A stretch of 64,000 nucleotides of DNA from Megalonaias nervosa (taxonomy: Eukaryota; Mollusca; Bivalvia; Unionida; Unionidae): the NCBI GenBank assembly GCA_016617855.1, contig JAECUM010016819.1, positions 1-64,000 on the forward strand, in the 5' to 3' direction. This document shows positions 1-10,188 of this stretch, one piece after another (the stretch's first letter is position 1; the number at the start of each line of letters is the position of its first letter). Below the pieces are notes generated by a model, which was given only the letters and a program-made list of their open reading frames with translations, made no database searches and had not been told where the DNA came from. The translations under genes and the position numbers were made by a program.

Positions 1-762
1 AGATATTGCTGCTGCTGTTGTTTTTGTAGCGAGAGGTCCAGGAGCTGTTTTTAATGTTGTTCGTACTGGTGATGTTTTCAAGGTCGTATGTTGATGAGGT
101 ATATTTGATTCAGCAAGTTTTATCTCTGTAACTGTTGCTGCGGCTTTATGATGAATCATTGTCTTTGTAGTAGTAGTAGTTGTTGTTGTTGTAACCACTT
201 TTGTTGCAGATGTTAATTCTTTTCCTGTTGTTGTGGAATTTTCCTTAATATTTCCGTCTTTTGGGGTACCCTTGTTAGCCTCGTTTCCCTTTTTTTCTTG
301 TAATGGTCTGTTGACTACTGTTTCAATACTCTTTGAGGTTGGCTCTTGAGTAATGTTCACCGGCTTAATTATGGTTGTTGAATGTATAGCGGCGACAGTA
401 GCTGTTGATAGTTGTAAGGTGGAATTTTCAGCTTTACTAGTTTGAGCTGGCGGTGTCTTAGCCTGTGATGTACATCTTGAAGAAGGCTGGGGAGTTATCG
501 AAGAGTCATATGATGTCAGTTGTGAGCTTGAACTTGTAGCTTGCTCATTCTGTGGTGCCTCACGTGACCTTCTTAATGGCTGTCTTAATGGCTGTCTTCT
601 ACATTGAAGTCCATATCTCCAATTACTTCTGTCTGCGTTATTTTCCCAAATTAATAGGAGCATTGTTCGTTTAGCTTGGGCACGAAGGCTCCATTCTGTT
701 GTGAGTCCTAGGTCAAGTCCTACTATCGCCTTCAATGCTTGGTATGGGATTGAACTTTCCAT
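1..762 (-). CDS. Thr/Ser-rich ORF, partial at window edge (unknown; possibly a retroelement ORF1)
   Basis: The minus frame is open for all 254 codons from an ATG at 762-760 to the window edge, so the protein is incomplete. The first 60 residues are of mixed composition (start MESSIPYQALKAIVG, then a Trp/Arg-rich stretch). The rest is low-complexity and rich in Thr, Ser, Pro and Lys, including a run of nine Thr. I recognise no domain. It lies downstream, on the same strand, of a broken non-LTR retrotransposon, so it may be the ORF1 of a second copy that begins near 1.1 kb; that is inference. A composition-biased host gene is equally possible. The long open frame argues against chance. Confidence 0.5.
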   Translation of the reverse strand, partial: MESSIPYQALKAIVGLDLGLTTEWSLRAQAKRTMLLLIWENNADRSNWRYGLQCRRQPLRQPLRRSREAPQNEQATSSSSQLTSYDSSITPQPSSRCTSQAKTPPAQTSKAENSTLQLSTATVAAIHSTTIIKPVNITQEPTSKSIETVVNRPLQEKKGNEANKGTPKDGNIKENSTTTGKELTSATKVVTTTTTTTTTKTMIHHKAAATVTEIKLAESNIPHQHTTLKTSPVRTTLKTAPGPLATKTTAAAIS

Positions 763-917
763 CTCTAACTAAAGTGCTGATCGTGATACTACTCTTTGCT
801 CTGCTAAGCGAGAATTTGGCGCGACTGCTTACTTACTTAATTTGGATTAAGGTCGCTCTCGCCAACTTGGGCGTGTGCGACTGATTAATGCCCCCATTGG
901 AGGCTGATTGATTTTTT

Positions 918-950
918 CGAGGGGGACGGAATAGTGCCGCGTCCCCCTCG
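918..950. other. Perfect 11-bp GC-rich hairpin
   Basis: CGAGGGGGACG is followed after 11 nt by its exact reverse complement CGTCCCCCTCG. It sits about 155 bp upstream of the minus-strand Thr-rich ORF, so it would be in that gene's 5' leader or promoter. GC content is far above the surroundings. Confidence 0.6.
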
Positions 951-1269
951 CTTTAATGCACACAGAGTGTGCTGATAGATTTTGTTCGTATTCGGAACAT
1001 TGAATTCCACGAGACAAGTGGTGAGTGGGAATTGAACCTCACACACTCACATGGTTAGGTAAAAAAATGCCCGGTCGAGGCAAGGCAGGAAAGGTGGTCG
1101 TGAGGAAGGCGCTGTACATCCGGGTTCTTTTTGAATCCCTATTTTCCGAAAATAAATGTTCGCGTCTAGACGTAATTATAATTTGACAATATTATTTGTG
1201 CAGCTTATAGAGGTGGTAATGATAAAGTGGGCCAGCCTATGCTAAATTTTAATTTGAATTTATTTTAAT

Positions 1270-1309
1270 TAGTTACTATTTAGTTGGTGACTGATGGCTG
1301 GGTTTTGCC

Positions 1310-1403
<94 letters not shown>

Positions 1404-1710
1404 GGTCCTATAACCTAAATTAATTTAAGGCGCTACCTTGTGTGGCTGGACTTGGTGGCTTTGGAGTTGAGCCACCTTATAAAGATAATTTGAGGTCTTA
1501 TGCTATGTCCATATTATGTAGATTCAAGATTTTTAATGCGCCGCATTGTGCGGCTGGTCCTGATGGCTTCTTGTTTTAAGCCACCTTATAAAGCTAATTT
1601 TGGGTCTTACGTTGTATTTAGTTAATTGATTAGTCAAATTGTTGCCGCATTGTGCAGCTGGTCCTGATGGCTGGGTTTTGTGCCACCTTATAATGACTAA
1701 GTTTACTAGG
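1270..1710. repeat. Four degenerate tandem copies of a GGTGGC/GCCACC hairpin unit, split by an AT microsatellite
   Basis: A block of the type ggctggtcctgatggct, then gccaccttataaag, recurs around 1290, 1443, 1553 and 1655. Each copy can fold because ggtggc or gatggc lies a few bases from gccacc. A pure AT run (1314-1400) follows the first copy. The units lie 3' of the minus-strand retrotransposon remnant and may be its 3' untranslated region; that is inference. Confidence 0.55.
1314..1400. repeat. (AT)n microsatellite
   Basis: About 43 uninterrupted AT dinucleotides. Confidence 0.95.
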
Positions 1711-2472
1711 CCAGTTTATTTGTTTGTATTTTAATGATCCACTGTATCACAAGATGTAGAAGAGACAAAGGAGGAGTTGTAAGTAATTTTATCCTGGAAA
1801 AATTGTGATAGATGGTTGACGACTTGGAAATCTGTAGTCATATTGTATTGCTTGACGAATCAAAATCCCAATGTCGTATATGGCAGTTGAATTGTAAGGT
1901 ATAGAAAGGTAAGTTGGTAAACAAGGAACCTGGATTCATACAGTCGCATTGCATTGCCCGACGAACCACATCTCTCAGCTCGAAATCGTTCCATGAGATC
2001 CGAGATGAGGAAAGGGCTCCAGCCCGCGCATAGGCTGGTACATACCCCTAAGTGGGCCGTTAACCGAAGCCCCCACCCCATCTCGCACCCCCTGGTTCGA
2101 TCATTTGGTGTGGCTAACGTCAGGCAACTGTTTCTGCCACTGCTTGTTATGATTTACGGTGACGAGTTGGAGTATGAATTAAATTTTCCCAATTTTATCA
2201 ATCTCTCTAAGGAAGAGTAAAATTGACTAGTTGGTTATGTTCGGGTTAGGGTTACTGTGGTATAATAGGTCTGGATAGGAATATGGCGAACCAATTGCTT
2301 TAAGGGAAGTGAATAGTTTTTCCCTTTGTTTTTTGGTATTTGTGGCAGGTGTTAAACACGTGGTGTAGATCCTCAGTACTGGCAATAGGGGCAATTAGAA
2401 TTTCTTTCTGTATTGGATTTTATATATCTCCCCATACTGCCTGCTAGCAATGTTTGCCAGTTTTAATTCTGT
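1711..2472. other. Non-coding stretch downstream of retrotransposon RNase H
   Basis: I see no supported gene. An 88-codon plus ORF (1954-2220) and its minus shadow have no recognisable features. The stretch may include 3' sequence of the adjacent minus-strand non-LTR element. Confidence 0.4.
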
Positions 2473-3072
2473 TTATGATTCGTTGGTCATGTTTATTAAA
2501 AGTTGGTGGACTTTGATCTTACGGCGCACTGTTTTTTGTATGGTATACAATTTGCGACCCTTGGTACATAAATCCCATTCTGTTTGCCATTTTGCAACGA
2601 TTTTTTTAGATATCATGTGGTATAACTCTGGGATGCTGTAGTTGATGTGAGTGTAGTTTGCGCTATTAAGTTGCATTTTAGCTGCTAAGTCAGCTTTGTC
2701 ATTTCCCGGTATATTAATATGGGATGGCACCCACATGAATTCTATAGTTTGATCTTGATTGAGCATATTTTTTAGAAGCAATCTTGTTTCTTTTAAGAAA
2801 TTTTCCCTTCCAGTTGTATTTCCGGTTTCCAGGGAGTATAAAACGCTAAGCGAATCGCTAATTATTAACGTTTTGGGGAACTTACGATTGTCTGCCAATT
2901 TGATTGCTTCTAATATAGCCCAGAATTCTGCTGTGTATATGAAGCAGTTATCAGGTAGTCTTGATCCATGTTCTTCATTTATCTCTGGTATGGCAAGAGC
3001 AGCAGCGGTTTTGTCTGGGTTGTTTGTTTTTGATCCATCGTTGTAAATTTTGATGTCGATTATTGTTAACAC
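2473..3072 (-). pseudogene. RNase HI domain of non-LTR retrotransposon
   Basis: The open segment of about 200 codons carries the RNase HI acidic residues in order: IYNDGS near the start, AEFWAI, then IISDSLS, then PGNDKAD after the PSHINI stretch. RNase H removes the RNA strand from RNA-DNA hybrids during reverse transcription. It is the 3'-most domain of the element. The frame is separated from the upstream RT segment by frame changes, so it cannot be made as part of a polyprotein in this copy. Confidence 0.85.
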
Positions 3073-3222
3073 TTTGGATCTTATCTCTAGCGAGCGGTCT
3101 AGTTTCGAGCCAAAGGTTTTCGCTAGGAGATTAATGGTGGGTTTTTGGCATGTCCAAGGGGTAGAGTCTGGATACTTGGTGGTTTTCGTTTGGAGCTCTT
3201 GTATATTTAGTTCTTTACTTAA

Positions 3223-4260
3223 TTAATGTATCTTCTTTGCCGATGGTGGGTTCGGAACGAGCTTCTTACTGAATGGGACATTGCATCTATTGATGATGTC
3301 TCTCGTAGGGTGTGAGGGATCATGTACTGAGACTCTCACCGCATATCTTAAAATCAACTCTTCTCTTCTCAATGCGAGTGGTGTCTCACCTGTGAAGAGT
3401 TGCATTTCTTCTTTGGATGTGTTTGGTAGGGAGCCTGTACATATTCTTAACGCCTTGGTTTGGATTATGTCCAATTGTTTGAGGAGGGTTTGTTTTGCTG
3501 ATGCGTAAATCTGGCACCCGTAGTCCAGTTTCAATCTAATTAAGGCCCTGTAGAGCATCAAATGTGTGTCCTGATAGCTCTCCATTTCACACCTTTAATG
3601 TTTCTAAGGAGATTAAGGTCACCGCTACAGTTCCGGACTAGTTCTGTAATGTGATATTTCCATGTAAGATCTTGATCAAAGCGCATGCCCAAAAATTTTG
3701 CTACTTTCTCAAATTTGATAGTTTCGCCTTGTATGTATAGTGTGGGGGGGGGATGGTTGGTTATCATGTACCTAGTTTTAGGGGAGAATAAAACTCCTGT
3801 TGTTTTTCCTTTTGATAGTTTAAATCCCCATCTATCTGCCCATTTGCCAATTTTTGTTAAATTGGTTTGTAGATCAACGATGAGTTGTTGGCTGGTTGGA
3901 TTACCTGCTTTCCATATACCACTGTCGTCAGCAAACTGCGACAAGTCGATTTTTTTAAGGTCGACAGCATGTTCTAGGTCGTTGATCATAATGTTGAATA
4001 GGGTTGGGCTTAGGACACTTCCTTGCGGGGTACTGTTCTCGAGTTCATAAATTTCGGAATACTGGTCCCCTATTCTGGTTTTAATCTGCCTACCTTTTAG
4101 GAAATTATGGATCCATTTATGCATACGGCCATTTATCCCGTAATGATTTCATTTGGCGATAAGTCCGTCAGTCCAAACTAGGTCAAAGGCTTTCTCTAGG
4201 TCAAGAAAAATTGCTATGAGATGCCGATCGCATTTTCGTTTAGCATTAAATGCTAGTTTA
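3223..4260 (-). pseudogene. Reverse transcriptase domain of non-LTR retrotransposon
   Basis: Motif A reads FLDLEKAFDLVW (about 4213-4178), motif B is NSTPQGSVLSPTLFNIM, and the catalytic motif is SQFADDSGIW. These are typical of LINE-type RTs. A TGA interrupts the frame between motif A and the segment starting at 4124. A second frame (3585-3223) carries the connection region (DYGCQIYASA, RICTGSLPNTS). The N-terminal fingers region between the linker and motif A is shortened and shifted. The catalytic residues survive but the product would be broken. Confidence 0.85.
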
Positions 4261-4436
4261 ATGCGAGATTCAAGTCTAAGGTGGATCTTTTGTATATTTC
4301 GTATCCTAGATTAACCTCTCCTGGTGAGGTTGATTTTTTTTTTATCCCTAATAGCTATTTTCCATTCATCAATAGAAAAATCAGCATTGGGAGGGCTGTA
4401 TTTGGTATCCAGGTCTGTGTAGAAATGCGAGTGTTT

Positions 4437-5141
4437 TTATTCTACCATTTTTCGATGTGCTTGGAATTGAGCTGAATGATTATTATTACTGCTCATGCCT
4501 GCAAAATAGTTTGCCAGATGGTTTGCCTTTTCTTTATTAGTTGTCATTCCTTGAATATTGGGCATGATGTATACAGCTTTGCCTTTCATGGATTTTATCT
4601 GGTTCCAGACTCGCTTGGAATTGCATTTTTTGAGGTCAGTGGTAGAACAGTATTCATGCCATGATGTTTCCTTTGCCTTGCAGATTACTAGCTTGGTTTG
4701 TTTTTCCTTAGATTTGTATTCTAAGTCATCTGTTGATTTGCCTGTGTGTCGGCGCGAATACCATACCAAAGGATTTAAGTCGCCTATGCATACTCTGGTT
4801 AATACCCGACGGTCGGGTTCTTCAATTGGTCGGGTCTGTGAGATTGGTGCCATCACAGCTCCGTGTTTATGTGCAATGCCGCACTTTTTATTTATGTCTG
4901 GCAGCGGCAAAGGAGGGAAAGACCCCGGAAGAGGGGCTCCAAACGACACAGGAAGAGACTCGCGGTGTACTCGCCCAACGCCAGGACGTACATTTTGATC
5001 AAATTTTGTCCAGTAGTGCCAGTGGACAGCCCTATCTTCAATGACGTGTAAGCCACCTGTGTGCCTAATGTAACGCTTCACATTATGTCTCAAGCACGGA
5101 CGTGAAGGAAAACATCTCCTCTTATCAACTACCCATATCAC
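4437..5141 (-). pseudogene. Chimeric ORF: retrotransposon pre-RT linker fused by chance to unrelated upstream sequence
   Basis: The last 90 or so residues (about 4740-4437) have the Lys-rich ICKAKETSWHEYC ... VWNQIKSMKG pattern that precedes the RT in I-like elements, ending in a short-lived frame. The first 140 residues are of different character: basic, Pro-rich, no motif. They begin directly below a repeated promoter-like block (5069-5116) that also precedes two small Polinton-associated ORFs. I read this as the truncation point of the retrotransposon inside the end of the Polinton relic. The single open frame across both parts is probably coincidence. Confidence 0.5.
5069..5116 (-). promoter_or_regulatory. 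Promoter-like repeated block, copy A
   Basis: On the minus strand it contains GATGTTTTCCTTCACGTCCG followed by a CATAATG stretch. It is closely similar to blocks at 6186-6229 and 6926-6964, each just upstream of a minus-strand ORF. The conserved core is GATGTTTTC, then CGTC(C/T)GCGCTT, then an AAACATA-like stretch. Confidence 0.4.
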
Positions 5142-5239
5142 CTACCAAACAATCCACAGTGATGAGAGGGCTAACCTAACATAAATTTTATACAAAACAA
5201 CACACTAATACCAAACTTTTTGTTTTTTGTGTTTGGGGA

Positions 5240-5501
5240 TATGGGTTTTTTGTTAAGGGAATAAACAAACACAAATATACATACACACAAAAGTACGCGC
5301 ACGCATAAAAACACAAATACACCCACACACAAACGTTCTAGCACGCATTCAAACACAATTACAAATGTACGCGCACGCATACAAACACACATACACACAT
5401 ACACACAAACGTACGAGCAAGCATATAAACACAAATACACACACAAACAAACGTACGCGTATGGTTACAAGCACAATTACAAACACAAACGTACGCGCAC
5501 G

Positions 5502-5545
<44 letters not shown>
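5240..5545. repeat. AC-rich minisatellite ending in a pure (AC)n tract
   Basis: Degenerate units contain acgtacgcgcacgcatacaa separated by acaca stretches, grading into a pure AC tract at 5505-5545. Six-frame ORFs here (VCVCV-type) are artefacts of the repeat. Confidence 0.85.
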
Positions 5546-5549
<4 letters not shown>

Positions 5550-5986
5550 TATATGGTTGTCAACTTGAACAGTCTCTCTTTTCTAGATATCTGGGTAGCA
5601 CCCGCTTAATGTGTGCATCTCCCGGGCCTGGCACCACAGACACATCGTTGGCTCTAGACCTACTCCCAATTTAAGTGTGTGGTTGGGAGCGCAGAGGGCT
5701 CTTGAGTGACTTCAGAACCCCGATCATCAGTTTCTGGGATTCTGAAGACTTGTTCCCTCTGTCTTCTTCTTTTATGCCACACCGTAGACGCTGTGGACTT
5801 TTTATCTCCTGCGTACGCAACTTCTCCTCCCAGTTTTCCGTCTGGGGATCAACAGGTCTTGGTATTGGTGGTCGTGGTTGTGGTGCTGGCAGTGGCCGTG
5901 ATGCTGGTACTAGTTCAAGTGCTATGGAGGTGTCATTACCACGGGTTTCACCTTACATACTGGTCTTAGCATCAGGTGAGGCAGAA

Positions 5987-6148
5987 TTATATCTTTCTTC
6001 TTTCCCTCTTCTTCTTTCTTTTCCTCTCCTTCTCTTCTTCTTCCAGCTGAGCAGCTTCTGCTATGGCCTCTATGGCCAGTTCATCTAGTATGCGCCTGGC
6101 ATACTCCAGGTGCATCTGAAGTTCAATAAGTTTCGCTATACTGCTCAT
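5987..6148 (-). CDS. Small coiled-coil basic ORF of the Polinton relic (unit 1)
   Basis: A 53-residue ORF starts with MSSIAKLIELQMHLEYARRI and has a predicted helical first half. It then passes through a Glu run into a Lys/Arg cluster. The stop lies in the A-rich Lys/Arg stretch. An adjacent minus frame stays open downstream to about 5665, apart from one TAA, and is Pro-rich, so the original protein may have been longer and broken by an indel. Its N-terminus resembles that of the ORF starting at 6880 (hydrophobic heptads, then R-x-IL). A repeated promoter-like block lies 40 bp upstream. Function unknown. Confidence 0.45.
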   Translation of the reverse strand: MSSIAKLIELQMHLEYARRILDELAIEAIAEAAQLEEEEKERKRKKKRERRKI

Positions 6149-6185
6149 GTTAACAAGTGAACGCTGGGTAGCCAGACTGACGAAC

Positions 6186-6229
6186 GTTACACTTTATGTT
6201 TGAAGCGCGGACGTGAACGAAAACATCCC
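6186..6229 (-). promoter_or_regulatory. Promoter-like repeated block, copy B
   Basis: The minus strand reads GATGTTTTCGTTCACGTCCG, then CGCTTCAAACATAAAG. It ends about 38 bp before the ATG of the small ORF at 6148. The match to copies A and C is strong over about 40 bp, while flanking sequence is unrelated. Confidence 0.5.
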
Positions 6230-6610
6230 TTACAACAAAACTAACAATACCCATATCATAATCAAAAACATGGAACGCGCGGATCTAAAAGAAATACTCA
6301 CATTGATTTTTTCACCTACAAACACTTTATTACCACTCCTACCTATCAAAAACACACTATCTGACAAGTCAGAGAAACGAAGTGCTTATAGTCACACGTC
6401 TATCTTTTCCACATAAAGCAAAGAAACGAAGTGTTTATAGACACACTTTTATGTTTCAACCTACAAACACATAAAGACAGACAAATAGTTTGGCAATTTG
6501 ACTAATATCTCTTTTCTAGATGGTTGGGGGTATCGTTTAAGATTGCGTCTCCGTCTGGCTGCAGGCTTTCCGACAGGATAGGGTCTGCTTCTGCGGAAGC
6601 AGAAGGATAA

Positions 6611-6880
6611 CTATTTCGTGTCTACACGGCAGTCCACAAAGCCTATGTCGGACACCTGCTGCTGTTGTTCTCTCTGCTGTTTTTGAAATCTGTACTTCTC
6701 CGCCCATTCCTCTTGCCCCTTCTTGATTTCTTCTCAGAAGACCTCTTCAATCAGGTCTTCAACCACTTTTAACATCCTGACATTCTCTGTCTCATCAGGC
6801 TTGGGTATCAGGATTTGCCTGACACGATGTAAATTCACATAGGCTTCATTCAGCTTGGCTAGTCTTGAAGGCATCTTCAT
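6611..6880 (-). pseudogene. Small coiled-coil ORF of the Polinton relic (unit 2), one internal TGA
   Basis: Ninety codons run from an ATG at 6880 to a TAG at 6611, with one in-frame TGA at 6734-6736. The start is MKMPSRLAKLNEAYVNLHRV, followed by an acidic helix and then a Gln/Lys-rich stretch (EEIKKGQEEWAEKY, QKQQREQQQQ). It resembles the ORF at 6148-5987 in its first 20 residues and has the same upstream block, so the two look like diverged tandem copies. Function unknown; a virion or regulatory accessory protein is only a guess. Confidence 0.45.
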
Positions 6881-6925
6881 AGGTGAACGAGTCAAGCATG
6901 GATGGTCAGGCTAGAGACTACCCCG

Positions 6926-6964
6926 GTTTATATGTTTCAAGCGCAGACGCGATAGAAAACATCT
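6926..6964 (-). promoter_or_regulatory. Promoter-like repeated block, copy C
   Basis: The minus strand reads GATGTTTTCTATCGCGTCTG, then CGCTTGAAACATATAAAC. It lies 46 bp before the ATG at 6880. A TATAAA-like sequence is included. Confidence 0.5.
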
Positions 6965-7322
6965 CTACTGGTTTTTAGTGTCGGAATGCTATATAGCTGA
7001 TTTCATGGTGAGGGAGAGAGAGAGAGAAGTCAAAGAGCATGTATTGACTGTGTTTGTTTGAAAACAAACGACAGACACGTTTTTTTAAACACAACATTGT
7101 TATTTAACTCACAAACAACCAACACATCGTATAACATCAAACACATTTTTTACTTAAGTAACAAACAACCAACAACTAACAATAAAACAATTTTTTCAAA
7201 CAAATTATTTTTGACAAGGTTGACAACGTTGAGAACTCATGTTAGACTTCCACTGAGGAAGGTCATTGGGCCATTGATGTACACTACGTTTCCTACTTCA
7301 AGACAAGAGATAGCCATAACGG

Positions 7323-7723
7323 TCACAAAACCATCGATCTACTTTTTTCATCGTTTCTAGAACAGTCACGATCAAAATTAGTCACTAAATGTTCTAAGGG
7401 ATATCCAAGACTGCGTTGATGAAGAAAATACACACAATATTGTTTACACACCATGGAGTCTGTGCCTTGTAATTTCACATTACTGAATCGTGTCGTCTGG
7501 GCATTTCTTCTCATAAAGTCGATGATGTCGTCTTTCAAAGGCGGCAATCCATACGAATCAAAATACTCCACACTGGGAGATGATTGTCGTCCGTGTTCAT
7601 GACATAAGCTTGATGGTCTTGACGCTTGCGATGAGGGAGTTCATCTTTAGCGAACACCACAGGATTCCAAGAAGAGGAATATGAACTGTTATTCAAAAAG
7701 TAATAAAGTTCCCAGGTATCCAT
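7323..7723 (-). pseudogene. Adenain-like cysteine protease of Polinton, catalytic His region deleted
   Basis: Two overlapping frames (7723-7535 and 7571-7323) together resemble the Polinton maturation protease. The first starts MDTWELYYFLNNSSY and reaches the NTDDNHLPV segment. The second resumes at EYFDSYGLPP and carries the Cys motif LQGTDSMVCKQYCVYFL. In the family a GTHW-type segment with the catalytic His lies between these parts. Here that piece is missing at the frame change, so the enzyme is inactive. The protease normally cleaves capsid precursors. It is the last recognisable core gene of the relic, next to the capsid gene. Confidence 0.8.
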
Positions 7724-7744
7724 TTTTTTTTTTCTTCTTTTCTC

Positions 7745-8798
7745 GCATCTAATGATAAGTCATCAATTCAATCCTGACTTCTGCCTGAAAATCTTTGACA
7801 CGTAAACGTCTATTAGCTTCGTCTTCGTACCTTGGGCCAAGAGAGATTCGATGCGACGGATCTCTAGAGCAGTCAATGGAGGGGAGGAATGATCACGCAA
7901 GTCTTTATACCACTGATGAGACACTGCTTTTTCCTAGATTATACTCCAAGCGTCGTCCAGATACTCGTCCAATTTTTCTTCTTGACTCATCATCAGACAT
8001 TTATCGTGTTGAATTTGACTGGGATGATCATCTTGACTGATGTCATTTCCCACTTTAGGTAACACTTCCACATGAAGCTTCTTGGATGATGGCTTTGTAC
8101 TCGTTGGCATGGACCATCAAATGGAAAGCGACACTGCTACGATTCATTCTCAAGCGGATGTCCACTCCGTTCAGCAAATACTTTTCTTGCAAACACATGT
8201 CCAAATGCAAACGATCCAACAGTTCTAAACTACTTCCTTGCAGGATTTTCTTTCCACGATCGTTAAAGCCCACATTGTGAGGATCGTCATCTGCTGTCAG
8301 GGCTGTGTCGTTAAACCTGTCTAAGCCTGCTGTATCAGATTTCCATACCACGCAAGCATCCAGGTGAATGATCTTGGCCTCTTTTTCGTACGTCAAGAGA
8401 TTTTCTAGGTACGCTTGGTAAGGGTAAGTATCCATGCTGCTGCTGACTAGTTTCTTATTCAGATACAAGTCCACTTCGTTGAACAAGGAATGCATGAAAT
8501 TGTTGACGGGAGTTACTCTAGCATCGGTTCCTGGAATGGTGTCGTCCGTTTTGATCACTTTGACTTTCAAATACAAGCAATTGCTACTTAGATCGATGTC
8601 ATCTTCGGGCTGTCCTTTGATCTCAAATTCGATGGGAACTGAATCCGTCAAAGATGAGACTGGATGAAATTCGACCCATTGAATTGTTGCATCGTTATCA
8701 TGGTTGGTGGCATGGCAAACAGATCCAGTTCCGACTTGGAACATGCACAAGACTCTCGGTGCATCATTTTTTCTTTCTCTCTGTGATTTAATATTCAA
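7745..8798 (-). pseudogene. Polinton major capsid protein (F54H12.2 type), 5' part plus decayed tail
   Basis: The 8798-8055 frame has the hallmark N-terminal region of the metazoan Polinton capsid protein often annotated as F54H12.2-like: VEFHPVSSLTDSVPIEFEI, then LSSNCLYLKVKV, VTPVNNFMHSLFNEVDLYLN and YPYQAYLENLLTYEKEAK. The family protein forms the double jelly-roll hexon and is roughly twice this length. After residue 247 the frame stops, and only short decayed segments continue to about 7745. The frame opens at a non-ATG codon; the nearest internal Met is MFQVGTG, so the true start is uncertain. Confidence 0.85.
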
Positions 8799-8829
8799 AA
8801 ACGTCTAAATCTAGGACGTTTCTTCTTTT

Positions 8830-9222
8830 CGTGGTCTTTCTATCTCTGTTAATGTGAAGGCCTCTTGAGAGGTTTCTTCGTCGTCTCTTTCTGCCTTGCC
8901 ATTGCTGTGGCGTCAGGGAATCAGGAATGTCTTACTTTTCGGCGCCCGGGGCATTTATAGGAGTTTCTCTTCGGCCCAAAATGTCTTTGGCTGTTTAAAG
9001 CAAGACATTTTTGCCGCTCTCAAGAAAGCTTCTTTGGGGTTTTGTTTGTCGTTGAAGACATTTTGGAGAAATTCTTTGCCTTGCGTCAGAGCAGCATCTT
9101 TCAAGGCGTCACCATCGGTTTCTAAACAGGAGCCAACGAACGAAACGCCGATTTAAACATATCTCCTAAACCATGTCCTCGCTGTCGAGCGACTCCTCGG
9201 TACAGAGGAGATCTGACCTACA
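8830..9222 (-). pseudogene. pVI-like small virion protein of Polinton, frameshifted
   Basis: Across two frames, a start region with RQRGHGLGDMFKSAFRSLAP is followed in another frame by ALKDAALTQGKEFLQNVFND and an Ala/Lys-rich stretch. The GxGD(M/L)FK amphipathic start is what I expect of the adenovirus pVI-like protein in Polintons, which lines the capsid interior. It lies between penton and major capsid genes, the usual place. Frame changes and stops make it non-functional. Confidence 0.6.
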
Positions 9223-10139
9223 AATCGTTTGAGAATCTTTTTCGACAATGGAGTTGCATCGTAACTTTCCATTTGGAGAATGGAATATTTTGTCCCAGAA
9301 CTCGTTTTATGGCAATGTTGACACTGTCAAAATACCACTTACTGATGGGCAAATTGTAAGGATGTACAAATTAGCGATGAACGTGATAGGTGTTTCCACC
9401 TTCCTGGTCATTGGTCGTGGCAGAATCCACTTTGAAAGGAATGACTCTCAGTAACGTTACGGAGGTGTGTCCCACCACGTTGTACTTCACCACATCGGAG
9501 TAAACAAAGATCAAATTTAATCGTTGGTTCAGTTCTCCCGGGTAACCAAAAAACCTCGCGAAATCCAAGTTGTTGATTATGGGTGGTATGTGGTTACCCT
9601 TGACCATCATGAGGTCCTCACCAAACATGTTAAATAATTCTGGACAAAATGTTATGGCCAATGTTTTGTCATTCGAAAATTTCATCATTAGGCAACGAGC
9701 TACTTTATGGTACTCGAGGGGAACACTTCGTTTGGTTCTCTCCAAGGCTTTGCCAAACAGCACATTGAACCAGGAAGCAATTGTGTCCACCAGATGTTGA
9801 CCACAAAAAATGATAGCCTGCAGGAATTGGCAACAGATAAATGTACCGTGGACTAATGGGGGACACTTGTCGTTTCTTAGAGGCATCTGCAGGTTCGTTT
9901 TTATCCAGGTATTGTTGCACTTGCTCGTCAGGGACTTCGACCTCGAAGGTGTTTTGATTTTCAGTGATGTTTTTGATTTGTGTAGGGTGAATTATTTCCA
10001 CGAAAGCCACTTCCCAATGGGCTTCGTGATCCAATTGGATGGCCTGAGGCAATTTGGCCGTGAAACAGTATAAAATATTGTGGGGAAGCACCTCCATGGA
10101 ACTGTCACTGAGTAACGTTAAATAAAACTGGTTGTTCAT
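9218..10139 (-). pseudogene. Polinton penton (minor capsid) protein, frameshifted
   Basis: From the ATG at 10139 (MNNQFYLTLLSDSSMEVLP) the frame shows the penton-type opening: surface jelly-roll, WEVAFVEIIHPTQI. It shifts near 9880. The second half (9886-9371) has IFVYSDVVKYNVVGHTSVTL, LLRVIPF, and past a stop the HPYNLPIS ending, closing near 9218. These are standard features of the single jelly-roll penton that forms capsid vertices. Total length would be about 307 codons, shorter than usual, with at least one frameshift and one stop. Confidence 0.8.
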
Positions 10140-10188
10140 AATTCCAGAGTTCCACTGTCCGAGTGATCGCTGGAGGTCAGAGGAGTGC

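Larger units (their letters stand above)
2473..4740 (-). mobile_element. 5'-truncated non-LTR retrotransposon (I-like, RNase H-bearing), broken
   Basis: On the minus strand, in order, are a pre-RT linker (4740-4437), reverse transcriptase motifs (about 4260-3558), a thumb/connection region (3585-3223) and an RNase H domain (3072-2473). An RT followed by RNase H with no integrase is the arrangement of I-clade and related LINE-like elements. No apurinic endonuclease or ORF1 precedes the linker, so the 5' part is missing, as is usual for target-primed insertions. Stops and frame changes throughout, plus a deletion in the RT fingers region, show it is dead. Confidence 0.85.

Noticed and set aside
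5171..5568. Several Val/Cys/Thr/His-rich ORFs on both strands
   Set aside because: They read through the AC-rich minisatellite; composition is a repeat artefact.
5706..5969. Plus ORF with a strongly hydrophobic Val/Leu run
   Set aside because: Antisense of a Pro-rich minus frame continuing from the small Polinton ORF; no signal of its own.
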